Part shown: positions 21,646-30,077 of the stretch, one piece after another
Position numbering within the stretch: the stretch's first letter is position 1
Layout: each line of letters begins with the position of its first letter
DNA from: Diplolepis rosae
Taxonomy: Eukaryota; Arthropoda; Insecta; Hymenoptera; Diplolepididae
Reading direction: 5' to 3'
DNA length: 64,000 nucleotides
NCBI GenBank assembly: GCA_030998225.1
Contig: JAPYXD010000161.1
Location: forward strand, 558,001-622,000
Position numbers and translations under genes: made by a program
The notes under the pieces: generated by a model
The model's database searches: none
What the model was told of the DNA's origin: nothing
What the model saw: the letters and a program-made list of their open reading frames with translations, nothing else

Positions 21646-22490
21646 ACTGCGGAGCATGCACTGAAAAAACAGTATAGCTAAGAGAACTATATCTTGGTCC
21701 TCAGAATCAGAAAATATTGCTATCACACCAATGCTACGGTATGGTCCTCAGAACTATACGAGTATAGGTGAGACAGCTATACAAGTTCGTTGATATGACA
21801 ATACCATGTATAGCGATCGTAAACAAAATATTGTGCCATTGTTATCGCTCTTGTGAAGTTTCGCGTGTGATATAACAATACGCGATACGCAAAAATGATC
21901 TTTCAAAGAAAGAAAAAATGCTCCAAACAAATCGACAAACGCTTCGAAAAAACGCCTCGAAAAAATGACACTTCTTTCTCATTTCGAGGTTAGAGTCGCG
22001 TGTATGCTAAGCAATGTATAGGTCGCGCGGCAAATCAGTATAGTTGACTCACCTATACCGCATGGATCGAGACACTATATGCCGGTTTAGGTCGAACAGC
22101 TATACTGTTTTTTCCGTGTGTACGAAAGCTTCGTGTCGAACAGACAAAATACAAACAAACACGACTGCAGTACAATGAATTTTTAAAATCACTAGTTTAT
22201 AAGTGGAATCCACTATTTTGGATTTAGAGAGTACTAACATAAACTGTAATTGTATTTTTTATGTTTTTAATGGATTTTGATTATTAAATATAATAACTTG
22301 GAACACTAGTATGCTGAAAATTCAACAGGTTTTTCAAATCAAAAATATTTGATGTGTGCCCAAGGCGCAGATTACTTTTATTCGTTCCTGCGTGAATAGA
22401 GCTGGCAGAATAAGTCTTGCGATTCACGATTTACTCAACTCTCGATTGAAGCGTAGAGTAGAATAAACGGAAAGCTCTACTATTTTTGTG
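21646..22490 (+). repeat. Dispersed repeat F, interrupted copy
   Basis: AACACTGCGGAGC at 21643-21655, then (after the inserted MITE) TACGAAAGCTTCGTG at 22121, and at 22355-22490 the line CAAGGCGCAGATTACTTTTA ... GAAGCGTAGAGTAGAATAAA. The same parts occur in reverse order and orientation at 55463-55750 without the insertion. Non-coding repeat. Confidence 0.65.
21659..22118 (+). mobile_element. MITE of the TATAGCT family, copy 2, nested
   Basis: It starts CACTGAAAAAACAGTATAGC and ends ATACTGTTTTTTCCGTG, flanked by TG on both sides (21657-21658, 22119-22120). It is the reverse-oriented relative of 2225-2862, sharing the GTCCTCAGAACTATA and AGGTGAGACAGCTATAC lines. Insertion split repeat F between GCGGAGC and TACGAAAGC, and the uninterrupted copy at 55.73 kb shows GCGGAGCTTGTACGAAAGC. 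Confidence 0.8.
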
Positions 22491-22499
22491 ATTTGATAA

Positions 22500-22768
22500 A
22501 AGATTGGTTTTTCATAACGGTTCACATCAGAACAGGGTATCAAAAATTGGCTTGATTCATTCTTGGCCGCCAAGCCGGCGCAGTTCTTTTGGAATAGAAT
22601 ACACTAATTGCCAGAAAGATGGGAAGAAGTCATAGCTTCAGATGGGCAATACTTTCAATAATACTATTGTACATCTTTTTCTTAAATAAACGTTCAAATT
22701 TTGAAAAAAATATCGCACGAATTAAGTAATAGATCCAATAAAATAAATATTCAATTTTTTTTTAAAAA
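22500..22768. other. No gene seen
   Basis: AT-rich sequence without recognised features up to the hairpin. Confidence 0.3.
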
Positions 22769-22861
22769 GCTAAATTGCCGATAAACATTCCTATCTAGAT
22801 GGTAAAATAAATTAAATATTTATTTTATCATCTGGATGGGAATTTTCATTGGTAATTTAGC
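22769..22861 (+). ncRNA. 43-bp-stem hairpin, candidate small-RNA precursor
   Basis: The arms 22769-22811 and 22819-22861 are inverted repeats of 43 bases around a 7-base loop (TTAAATA). They differ at seven positions. In plus-strand RNA five of these form G-U pairs, leaving only two mismatches; in minus-strand RNA all seven would mismatch. The size (93 nt) and near-continuous pairing resemble a small-RNA precursor. The stem is longer and more perfect than a typical animal microRNA, so an old foldback or MITE that makes siRNA is equally possible. No expression evidence is available. Confidence 0.35.
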
Positions 22862-22869
22862 GTATTCTG

Positions 22870-23265
22870 TTATTATAGAATAAATATTTTCCTGCGTGTA
22901 CACCCTATTTAATTTTTATCATCCTTATTCAATTGCGATATAATAATATCAAAAATTCCTTATTTGTGTAAATCAATCGCATAGATCACTTAATATACAA
23001 CATTGGAGGTTAGAATAAACTTGATCGTCAACGATGCCGCCTAATTGCGCATGTGCTACATTTCAACCTTGCAATGATGCGTGAAAACTTATAAATATAT
23101 CAAAAATAAATATTAATTTATTTATGTATTCTGCTCAGATAAAAATAGCTTCTGGTTATAATGACTAGGAAAAATGCAGTCAAAAAAGAGGAAGTAGATA
23201 CGAGGGAGACTTGTTTTCACTTGAATCATTGCTATAGAAACATGATTTGTAGTCATGGTACTCAT
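22870..23265. other. No gene seen
   Basis: AT-rich. No feature recognised before the mariner terminus. Confidence 0.3.
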
Positions 23266-23271
23266 ATTCTA

Positions 23272-24115
23272 TTGGGTTGGTAATAAAGTCATTTCGCTTT
23301 CCTCCGCTAGATAACTTTAGTCTTTCGAAGTCGTTCTTCTCCATTGCAAACTTCAGACCGTATATGGTATTTGACAGCTGACGTTTCATAGATTATTTAG
23401 TAAAAAAAAGTTTCAAGTTTTGTTGTTTATTTATTGTTTTGCATTGATATGAAAGGGAGATTCCAGGCGGTCATTTTCGTCACATTTTACTTTATTACGT
23501 CCGAAAAGGTAAAAACGCAATGAAGGCGGAGATCGCAGAGAAGCTTAAAATATCACATACATGCGTTGAAAGACATTTAATACAACTTGGTTACGTTAAT
23601 AAAGTCGATATTTGGGTTCCTCACAAATTGAACGAAATTTAACTCACCAAACGAATTTCCTTTTGCGATTCACTGCTGAAACGTAACGAAACCGATCTAT
23701 TTTTGAAGCGAATCATAACGGGTCATAAAAAATGTTGTTTATTATAACGTCGTGCGAAAAAGATCATGGAGCAAACGAGATGAGCCTGCACAATCGACAT
23801 CAGAAGCCGAAATTCATCAAAAGAAGGTTATGCTGAGTGTTTGGTTGGATTTCAAAGGTATTGTTTATTTTGAGCAGCTCCCAAGGAACCAAACTGTCAA
23901 TTCGAATGTCTACTGTCACCAGCTAATGAAATTGGACAAAGAAATAAAAAAAAAGCGGCCAGAGCTGGAAAATCGCAAAGGTGTCATCTTCCATCAAGAT
24001 AACACCAGACCACATATATCTTTGGTCACTCGCAAAAAATTATTGGAGTTAGGCCGGAAAGTGATGCCTCATCCACCGTATAGTCCTGACCTTTCACCAT
24101 CCGACAGGTTTTGAG
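23272..24115 (+). mobile_element. Mariner transposon (mellifera/irritans type), 3'-truncated
   Basis: The left end TTGGGTTGGTAATAAAGTCA follows a TA at 23270-23271 and is the terminal repeat typical of mellifera/irritans-type mariners. The transposase reading runs from about 23454 (FRRHF...RKGKNA, then MKAEIAEKLKISHTCVERHL) to 24114. The match ends abruptly right after the third catalytic aspartate, and the next 600 bases belong to a different element, so the 3' terminal repeat is missing. Confidence 0.85.
23454..24114 (+). pseudogene. Mariner transposase, broken by stops, C-terminus lost
   Basis: This is a DDE/D transposase that cuts and pastes the element at TA. The N-terminal helix-turn-helix part (EKLKISHTCVERHLIQLGYV) is followed by stops at about 23639-23641 and frame changes near 23740. 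The catalytic half is open from 23752: first D in VWLDFKG, second in FHQDNTRPH, third in SPDLSPSD, with exactly 34 residues between the last two, the mariner signature. The frame ends at TGA 24112-24114, before the usual C-terminal part. With several stops and no 3' end this copy is inactive. Confidence 0.85.
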
Positions 24116-24706
24116 GCTATCTGATAGCCCTTATCCCTGACACTTTTGGCCCGAGCCAGTTTGACCTTCCTACTAACTGCTTTTCCAGCTGGTATTCGAA
24201 TGATCCGGGCCAGCTCTCCGTGAATTCGCTATTTACGCGTAGTTGCAGGAATTCGTGCAAAATATCCGCAATACCCTCTCTAATTGTCAGGAACATATTT
24301 TGTTTTAGCCCTGCAAAATGCATCCATCTTTTTAACCACTTCCTCAATTCTAATCAGGCTCCCCCGTTACCACCAACTCCCTTCCAAACATTTCTTCGCA
24401 CATACTTCTATTCAAATCATTTCCCTCCATATTATTAGCACGCTCAGCTAGAAAAGTATAGATTCCACCCCTGCAGAGCCTCTGGTGTACTCCCTGGTTC
24501 CATGCAGCCCTCAGCTTAAATCCTTAAGCCCCCCTACCAGTACAAGGTCTAGTGATCTCAAAATATTTTATATTATTAAGATCCCTTTTTACTGTAATCA
24601 ATTATTCCACCATGCTTCAATTATGATTTTTGTCAAGGGATATTTTCAGTCACCACTGATATTTATACCTAATTACTATCCCTATTATCATGCATTTTTC
24701 TCAGTG
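24116..24706. mobile_element. Remnant of a CACTGAGAAAA-type element, right end intact
   Basis: The right terminus is CATGCATTTTTCTCAGTG followed by TA, the same style as the other CACTGARAAAA elements. The left terminus is absent and the sequence meets the mariner at about 24115. The interior is CT-rich on the plus strand with CCCC/CCACC runs. Short frames on both strands have no domain. A deletion spanning the mariner's 3' end and this element's left end explains the joint. Confidence 0.5.
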
Positions 24707-24714
24707 TAGTACGA

Positions 24715-25055
24715 GAAAATCTTTTCATCAAAAATTTTCTATTGATTCAAAGATATTCTCAAAAATATAGAAATGTTGTAGTTTAATAATTAATAAAAAA
24801 GTATCACTAAGTAGAAAGTCAATATGCATTAATTGTCATTTTCAACATTTGCAACTATAATGCGTAATCACTAAAAACTTTTTGATATTTTAGGATGAAA
24901 AACTTGTCTGGTAAAAGAAGAATCTCTACTAAAGATTAGTAATACTTCCTGAAAATCAGTTTTTGTCTTTCTTCTTATTTTCTTTTTTTCAGTAAGTTAG
25001 CTTAAGACTACCAAAATTATTGTAAAGCAGAAAGTAAATGCTAAATAGTAGTGAG
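24715..25055. other. No gene seen
   Basis: AT-rich sequence. GCTAAATAGTAGTGAG and similar words near 25035 may be decayed units of the tandem repeat that follows. Confidence 0.3.
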
Positions 25056-25059
25056 TCCT

Positions 25060-25545
25060 ATCCAAAAATAAAGCATATCTCTTGCTAACTTCTACTCGCT
25101 AGGAATAAGTAAATGAAATTCTGAAAAATAGCAAGTGATTACTGTTAAATAGAAAATTATGTTCTGTATTTTAGCAATTCAAAAATGCTAAAACGCAGTG
25201 AACAAAAATCCTCAAACATTCTAATTTTTAGCAAGGCACTTGCTAAAATTCAGTTTAAAGCGCCATAGAATATTTATCAATTGACTTACTGGTATTTATG
25301 CACAAAAATGCTGGAAAGCAGTAAGTACATTCTAATTTTTAACACGGCACTTGCTAAAATTCAGTTCGTAGCACCACAAAATATTTAGCAAATGACTTAT
25401 TGATTTTTATCTACAAAAATGCTAAAAAGCAGTAAGTATATCCTAATCTTCAGCAAGTCACTTTCTCGAATTCAGGTTCAAGCGCCATAAGAGATTTAGC
25501 AAGTGACATACTAGTACTTATCTATAAAAATGCATATTTTTTTCG
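25060..25545 (+). repeat. Tandem repeat, 111-123 bp period, about four units
   Basis: The line AAAAATGCTAAAAAGCAGTAAG recurs (with changes, shown here in shortened form AAAAATGC...GCAGT) at 25181, 25304, 25415 and, truncated, 25526, giving periods of 123, 111 and 111. Each unit also holds TTTTAGCAAGGCACTTGCTA-like and GCGCCATA lines. Units are diverged by roughly a fifth by eye. Satellite-like, not coding. Confidence 0.7.
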
Positions 25546-25779
25546 ACTGCATTATACATAATGTGTACCTTGCAAATACTACGGATATATCTTGAAATAA
25601 CTACTAATTCTCCGAATCATCCTTGTCGATCATTAGAAGAGTATACCACTCACCGTGATAACGGTACTCTACTACTATCTATCGATTTTATCAATCTGTG
25701 ATTCAGAATAAACTCCAATGTCACTTTTATGACAAGGCGGAATTTTCTATATATTTGAAAATTATTCTCTGTGAAAAAA

Positions 25780-25864
25780 GGAACGCTTTGACTCCACTGG
25801 ATATCGAGCCCAGGACCCTTCGATTGCCAGTCGAATGCTCTATCATCTGAGCTACAAAGGTTCC
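25780..25864 (-). tRNA. Degenerate tRNA-like sequence (pseudo-tRNA or tRNA-derived SINE head)
   Basis: On the minus strand the order is right for a tRNA. A D arm (GTAGCTCAGATGATAGAGC, A-box-like) is followed by a five-pair anticodon stem TTCGA/TCGAA with loop CTGGCAA (anticodon GGC), a five-base variable loop, and a T arm CTGGG-CTCGATA-TCCAG (B-box-like). The acceptor is wrong: five extra bases follow the T arm, while an outer GGAAC...GTTCC plus CTTTG/CAAAG pairing closes the structure. GGC is not a normal eukaryotic tRNA-Ala anticodon. I call it a pseudo-tRNA or tRNA-derived repeat, not a working gene. Confidence 0.5.
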
Positions 25865-25869
25865 ACACA

Positions 25870-26439
25870 ACTTTTCTCACATAATATATTCACGCCTATT
25901 TGGATACGGATATATCGTGAAGTAATTACTAATTTTCCAAATAATTATAGCCGTTTATGTAAACAGGCGTAAATAGATTCTGGCAGCAAAGTTTTTTGGA
26001 ACCTTGTAGTCGTCTTTTATTTTTTCATTCATGTTTGGAAGTATTAAACCAATTATTGTACAAAAATCAAATGAAAAACAAAATAAGTTGCTTTTTTATG
26101 AGAAAAAGTGATAAAAATCAGAGAAATAAAAAGTATTGAACACTTTAATTTAGTTTAGAAATAATTTATTTTTCATTAGAGGAAATTGTACCTCGAACAT
26201 TAATTTTTATACATTTCCTCGGGGCCGTCTACATTTTTGATCCTTCACTGGCAGACTTTGAGGCACTTACAGTATTCGTAACAGCACTATAAATTCCTAA
26301 CGAGCCGTGATATATTTTCCCAGTTAGTATATATAAGGACAGTTCAAACTTTTAGTCTCGGTAAGAAGCGAGTGATATTTAGAAATGTTGTTATATGTTA
26401 GTCAGCAGTCCTAAGACTTGTTTGTTTAGCTTTCCATCC
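25870..26439. other. No gene seen; TATATATAAGG at 26328
   Basis: AT-rich sequence. TATATATAAGG (26328-26338) followed by a TTTTAGTCTCGGTAAGAAG line could be a core promoter with a nearby donor-like GTAAGA, but nothing downstream on the plus strand looks coding. I treat it as a weak signal only. Confidence 0.25.
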
Positions 26440-26526
26440 ATTCCTATCCTGAGCGAGTCTTCTCATTTCGCAGTATCCATTACAGCCTACATCATCTATA
26501 ATTTGTTTCACATACTCTAATCTTTG

Positions 26527-28487
26527 TCACCCTTTTCTTTTGCGTCCCTCTACTGTACCTTCTAGAATTGATCCTGCCAGTCTCTCATGTATAAGTGTGT
26601 GTCCTATCAATCTGTCTCTGCGTTTCTTTATACTAGCGTATAAGCTTCTCTTTTTTTTCACCAAGCTTAAAGCTTCCTCATTTGCCTCTAATCTTCTTAT
26701 TTTTCCTTTACTCATAGTTCATGCTTCGAAATCATAGAATGCCACGCTCTATGCGCATATTTCGAGTAGTATTTTCTGATTTCTAGATCTATATTTGGAA
26801 TTAATAAATGTGGTATTTTGGCAAAGTCTTGCTTAAGTTGCCCTATTCTAGAACGAATATCTACATTACAACGTCCATCTCTTGTTATTTTACTTCCTAA
26901 ATTTCTAAATTCGCTAATCTTCCCTATCTTCTCATTACCTATTTTCATGTTTAAGCGCTTAATCTCTGATTTTGTTTTACACGCTATAGCATTAGTGTTT
27001 TTATGTTTATTTTTATATTGTAATTGTCAAAAATTGTCTCGGTTAAATTCAACGCCTCCTCTAGTTCTCTCTCGGTGCCCGTTAACAGAGCAATATCACA
27101 CGCAAAACGTGACATTTTTATTGATTTCCTTTGAACTTTCACGCCTATTTCCTTGATTTCTTCCTTATTTTTGATACTTTGAGTATAAATCAAATAAAGG
27201 TGGTGATAACGAGCAGACTTATCTCACTCCTTCCTTGATGCTTGTTTCTCCCAGCTGCCCCTGCATTTCTACCGCTGTCTTTTGATCTCGGTATACAGAG
27301 CTGATAATTCTCCTATCCTTGTACTTTATCCCTTTGTTCTTTAATATGTCGAAGAGTTTATTCCAGCTGACCTTGTCAAATGCTTTTTCTAAGTTGATAA
27401 ATGCAATAAAAGTTGATTCCACTACTCGTAGTCTACCGTTCTGAATCTAGCGTAATGAGAGTAATGCTTCTCTAGTCCTTCCGTTTTTCTTAAAACCGAG
27501 CTGATCTTCGTCGAGTGAACTTTTTATTGCCTGTTCTATTCTTCTATAAATTATTGTAGTTAAAATTTAAGACGCATGTGTCGTTAAATTAATAGTACGG
27601 TAGTCCTTGCATATGTCTGCCCCTACTTTTTTGGTATTGTTAACCTTGTAATCGTTTGGTATGTCATCCGTTCTGTACATATGGCAAACTAATTTGAATA
27701 AAATGTTCTTCTCTGCTCGTCCTAAGTTCTGTCGAAGTTCTGCTGCTATTGGATCTACTCTTGGAGCTTTATTTGCTTTGAGACCCCTCAATGGTTCCTC
27801 GAATTCTTCCTTTAAAATCGAATCCCCCCTACCATGATTTTTGCACTTTATTTTTGTTTTCAATGAGGTCGGCTACAACGTCACCTCTGTATAGGCTCTT
27901 TAAATATTCTACCCACCTACTAACTTTATCTCTGCTTTCTGTTAACGCTATTCAGTTTCATGTTTGTGTTTGCATTACTTCGTCTTTCTCTAAAATTTTC
28001 TATGATTATCATGTGAGCTACGTCTACTTTGTATGTACTGCATACCGTTTCTACCTCTTCACATTTTCCTTTTATCCAGTTATTCCGCGCTTATCTGAAA
28101 CGTCTCTGTACTTCGTTTCTAAGTTTCTTATAATGCGTTTTTCCTTGCTTGTCTCTTATATTCTTGTATCTTTTTCTCTCGTCCATCAGTCCTAATGTTT
28201 CTTCATCTATCCACGGTTTCCTAGATTTCTTGTTTCTTTTCCTAATACCTCTTCTGCAGCTTTCGGAATACTGTGTTCGTATGTGTCCATCTGTAATTGA
28301 TAATACATCCTGTGTTAACGAGTTCATCCTTTACCGCTTTCTGAAGAAGTTTCCTTGTCACTTTGTCAATAAAAACAATTCATCGGTCTACAATATCCGG
28401 AAATCGATTATCAATGTTCCGCGCATTGCGAAGCAATGGTCGGGACATTCGGCGTCTGAACATTATCGAGCGATGTCCGGAGATTAG
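26527..28487 (-). pseudogene. RTE-like reverse transcriptase remnant
   Basis: Pieces in order along the minus strand: the linker (RKSRKPWIDEETLGLMDERK) at 28327-28091; an RT core start at 27863-27567 (ANKAPRVDPIAAELRQNLGR ... KDYRTINL); FINLEKAFDKVSW with the first catalytic Asp replaced by Asn at 27422-27219; FACDIALL, a damaged F-A-D-D box with the first Asp changed to Cys, at about 27100; the thumb (FRNLGSKITRDGRCNVDIRS) at 26948; and the C-terminal RDRLIGHTLIHERL...EGTVEGRKRKG at about 26600. Loss of both catalytic aspartates shows it is dead. RT would normally copy the element RNA at the insertion site. Confidence 0.75.
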
Positions 28488-28489
28488 CT

Positions 28490-29090
28490 TGGGATATCTA
28501 CGCATTTTTTAATAACGTGCGATACATTGTTCATCACTTTACTAAGCACGATTCTTCAATATTTTGTGCATTGGTGAACAATAAATATGGTAACGATGCT
28601 ACTGACTTTAAAACAATTTTTCTTGTAAATATAAAATTTAGTTGATGCAACGTAACAAGACAAAGAAATTATGCAGCATTTAATATATATATTTTGGAAT
28701 TATTAACAAGACGATGAAATGTAACCTATATGTCTATTGGGGACTTTTACTTACCATGTAATGGATAAGAATTTCATTAAAGTGATCAAGATGTAAAAAA
28801 ATATGCATTTAAATTAAATATGATCTGGTTATTATAATTGTTGGTGCACATTGTTCATTTCGCATAAAAGCAAAGATCGAAAAAAGGGGTTATAAACGAT
28901 AATATTCAAGAGAATATTGCTATGAAATAGAAATTATTTGCAATTTACTATCATACGTGAAAAAAAATGAGACAAAATATATGCTAGAATATTTCTTACC
29001 TCGTATTGAACATTGTACTTTATAACATAACAAACAATTTTGACACCTCGATGTGCTCCTGACCGAAGTTAACTGATGACACAGTAACCG
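28490..29090. other. AT-rich segment splitting the RTE-like element
   Basis: Neither side motif continues into this stretch. It is AT-rich with no frame or inverted ends I can define. The flanks (endonuclease end at about 29090, RT linker start at about 28490) suggest an insertion, but no target duplication is visible. Confidence 0.4.
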
Positions 29091-29660
29091 ATACCGGTAA
29101 GTAATGCTGTCTTTGCTTAACTAAAATGTAGTCTGATATTTCTCTACATCGCCAGGCATTGTCCACATATATCTTCGTCTTTTGTGATTTTTAAAGAGTC
29201 TGTTTGCTATGACCAGCTTGCACTTCGTGCAGAATTATACTAACATGTCTCCGCGTTCATTTTGTTTACCTAGACCATATTTTCCTCTTTTTCTTTTCCT
29301 ACTACCGCGTTCCAGTCTTCCATTAAAATCAGGTTGTCCGTTCCTTTAACCCGTATTAATACCTTCATTCAATACCTCTTTATAAACGCGCTCTAGTTCG
29401 TCATCTTCGTATGTTCGATCATTACACTGCTGATAGTCCTCGACCTTTATTCACTTTCTCCTAATGAATCCTACTCCCGTTGCCCTATTTTCGCTACTGA
29501 ATTATTAAGCCTGCATTTCCCTGACACAAGATCATTTGCTTATGGCCACCTGACCTCGCTAAGTCCTACTATATCTAACTACAACCTATCCATTTCCCGT
29601 TTTAAGTTTTCTAATAAACCTGTGCAGAGGAGACTCCTGAAATTCTGCCCTGCTGCATGC
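29091..29660 (-). pseudogene. RTE-like apurinic-type endonuclease remnant
   Basis: Minus-strand pieces include MDRL-stop-LDIVGLSEVRWP (about 29590-29540, with the catalytic Glu), an LMEDWNAVVGKEKEENM-like line (about 29330-29270, GDWN box), QNERGDM, and YMWTMPGDVEKYQTTF (about 29170-29120). These match the order of the endonuclease domain that nicks target DNA in RTE elements. Stops and frameshifts separate almost every motif. Confidence 0.65.
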
Positions 29661-30077
29661 AGAGTATAGCCCTTTTCTCTATTGTGCGTTTCGATAACCG
29701 CCTACCGAGCGCCTCCCACTCGGAGATCCGAACGCATAGTCAGTATACCTCCAAAAAATTTCATCCAGGCAGAAGCTATCATTTTTAATAGTAGCGTATT
29801 ATTATATATACAGTGTCAGATTTTCGTATGCGTTGTATCAGTATAGGTATAGTTTCTAATAAGGTATTTCCTCCCCTGTATTCTATAACGGCGTACAAGC
29901 GCGATTATATATATGTGTGCTGTAGATGTCTTATGAAACTACGTGAAAATTGTAACGATGCACACCGCGGCTACTGAATCACCCAGGGGAGAAACAAACA
30001 GATTCCTCCCCCGAACGACGCGGACAGTCAAGTCTACACGAGACGCAGGACCGCGGGTGCAGGCCCCGATGCGATTT

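Larger units (their letters stand above)
26440..29660 (-). mobile_element. RTE-like non-LTR retrotransposon, decayed and interrupted
   Basis: On the minus strand an endonuclease remnant (about 29660-29090) precedes an RT remnant (about 28490-26520). The 600 bases between them (28490-29090) are AT-rich and unrelated, probably a later insertion. Motif text such as DIVGLSEVRW for the endonuclease and KKVGADICKDYRTINL for the RT is of the RTE / craniofacial-development-protein-2-like type. At least six stops and several frame changes exist. No intact open frame exceeds about 100 residues. Confidence 0.75.

Noticed and set aside
25060..25545. CRISPR-like array
   Set aside because: Units are direct tandem copies without distinct spacers, period 111-123 bp, in eukaryotic DNA.
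26328..26380. Core promoter plus splice donor on the plus strand
   Set aside because: TATATATAAGG is common in AT-rich DNA, and the sequence downstream is the 3' side of an antisense retrotransposon with no coding exon.
29940..30077. 28S rRNA gene flank as expected for a classical R1 insertion
   Set aside because: No rRNA-like sequence is recognisable at either edge of the element.
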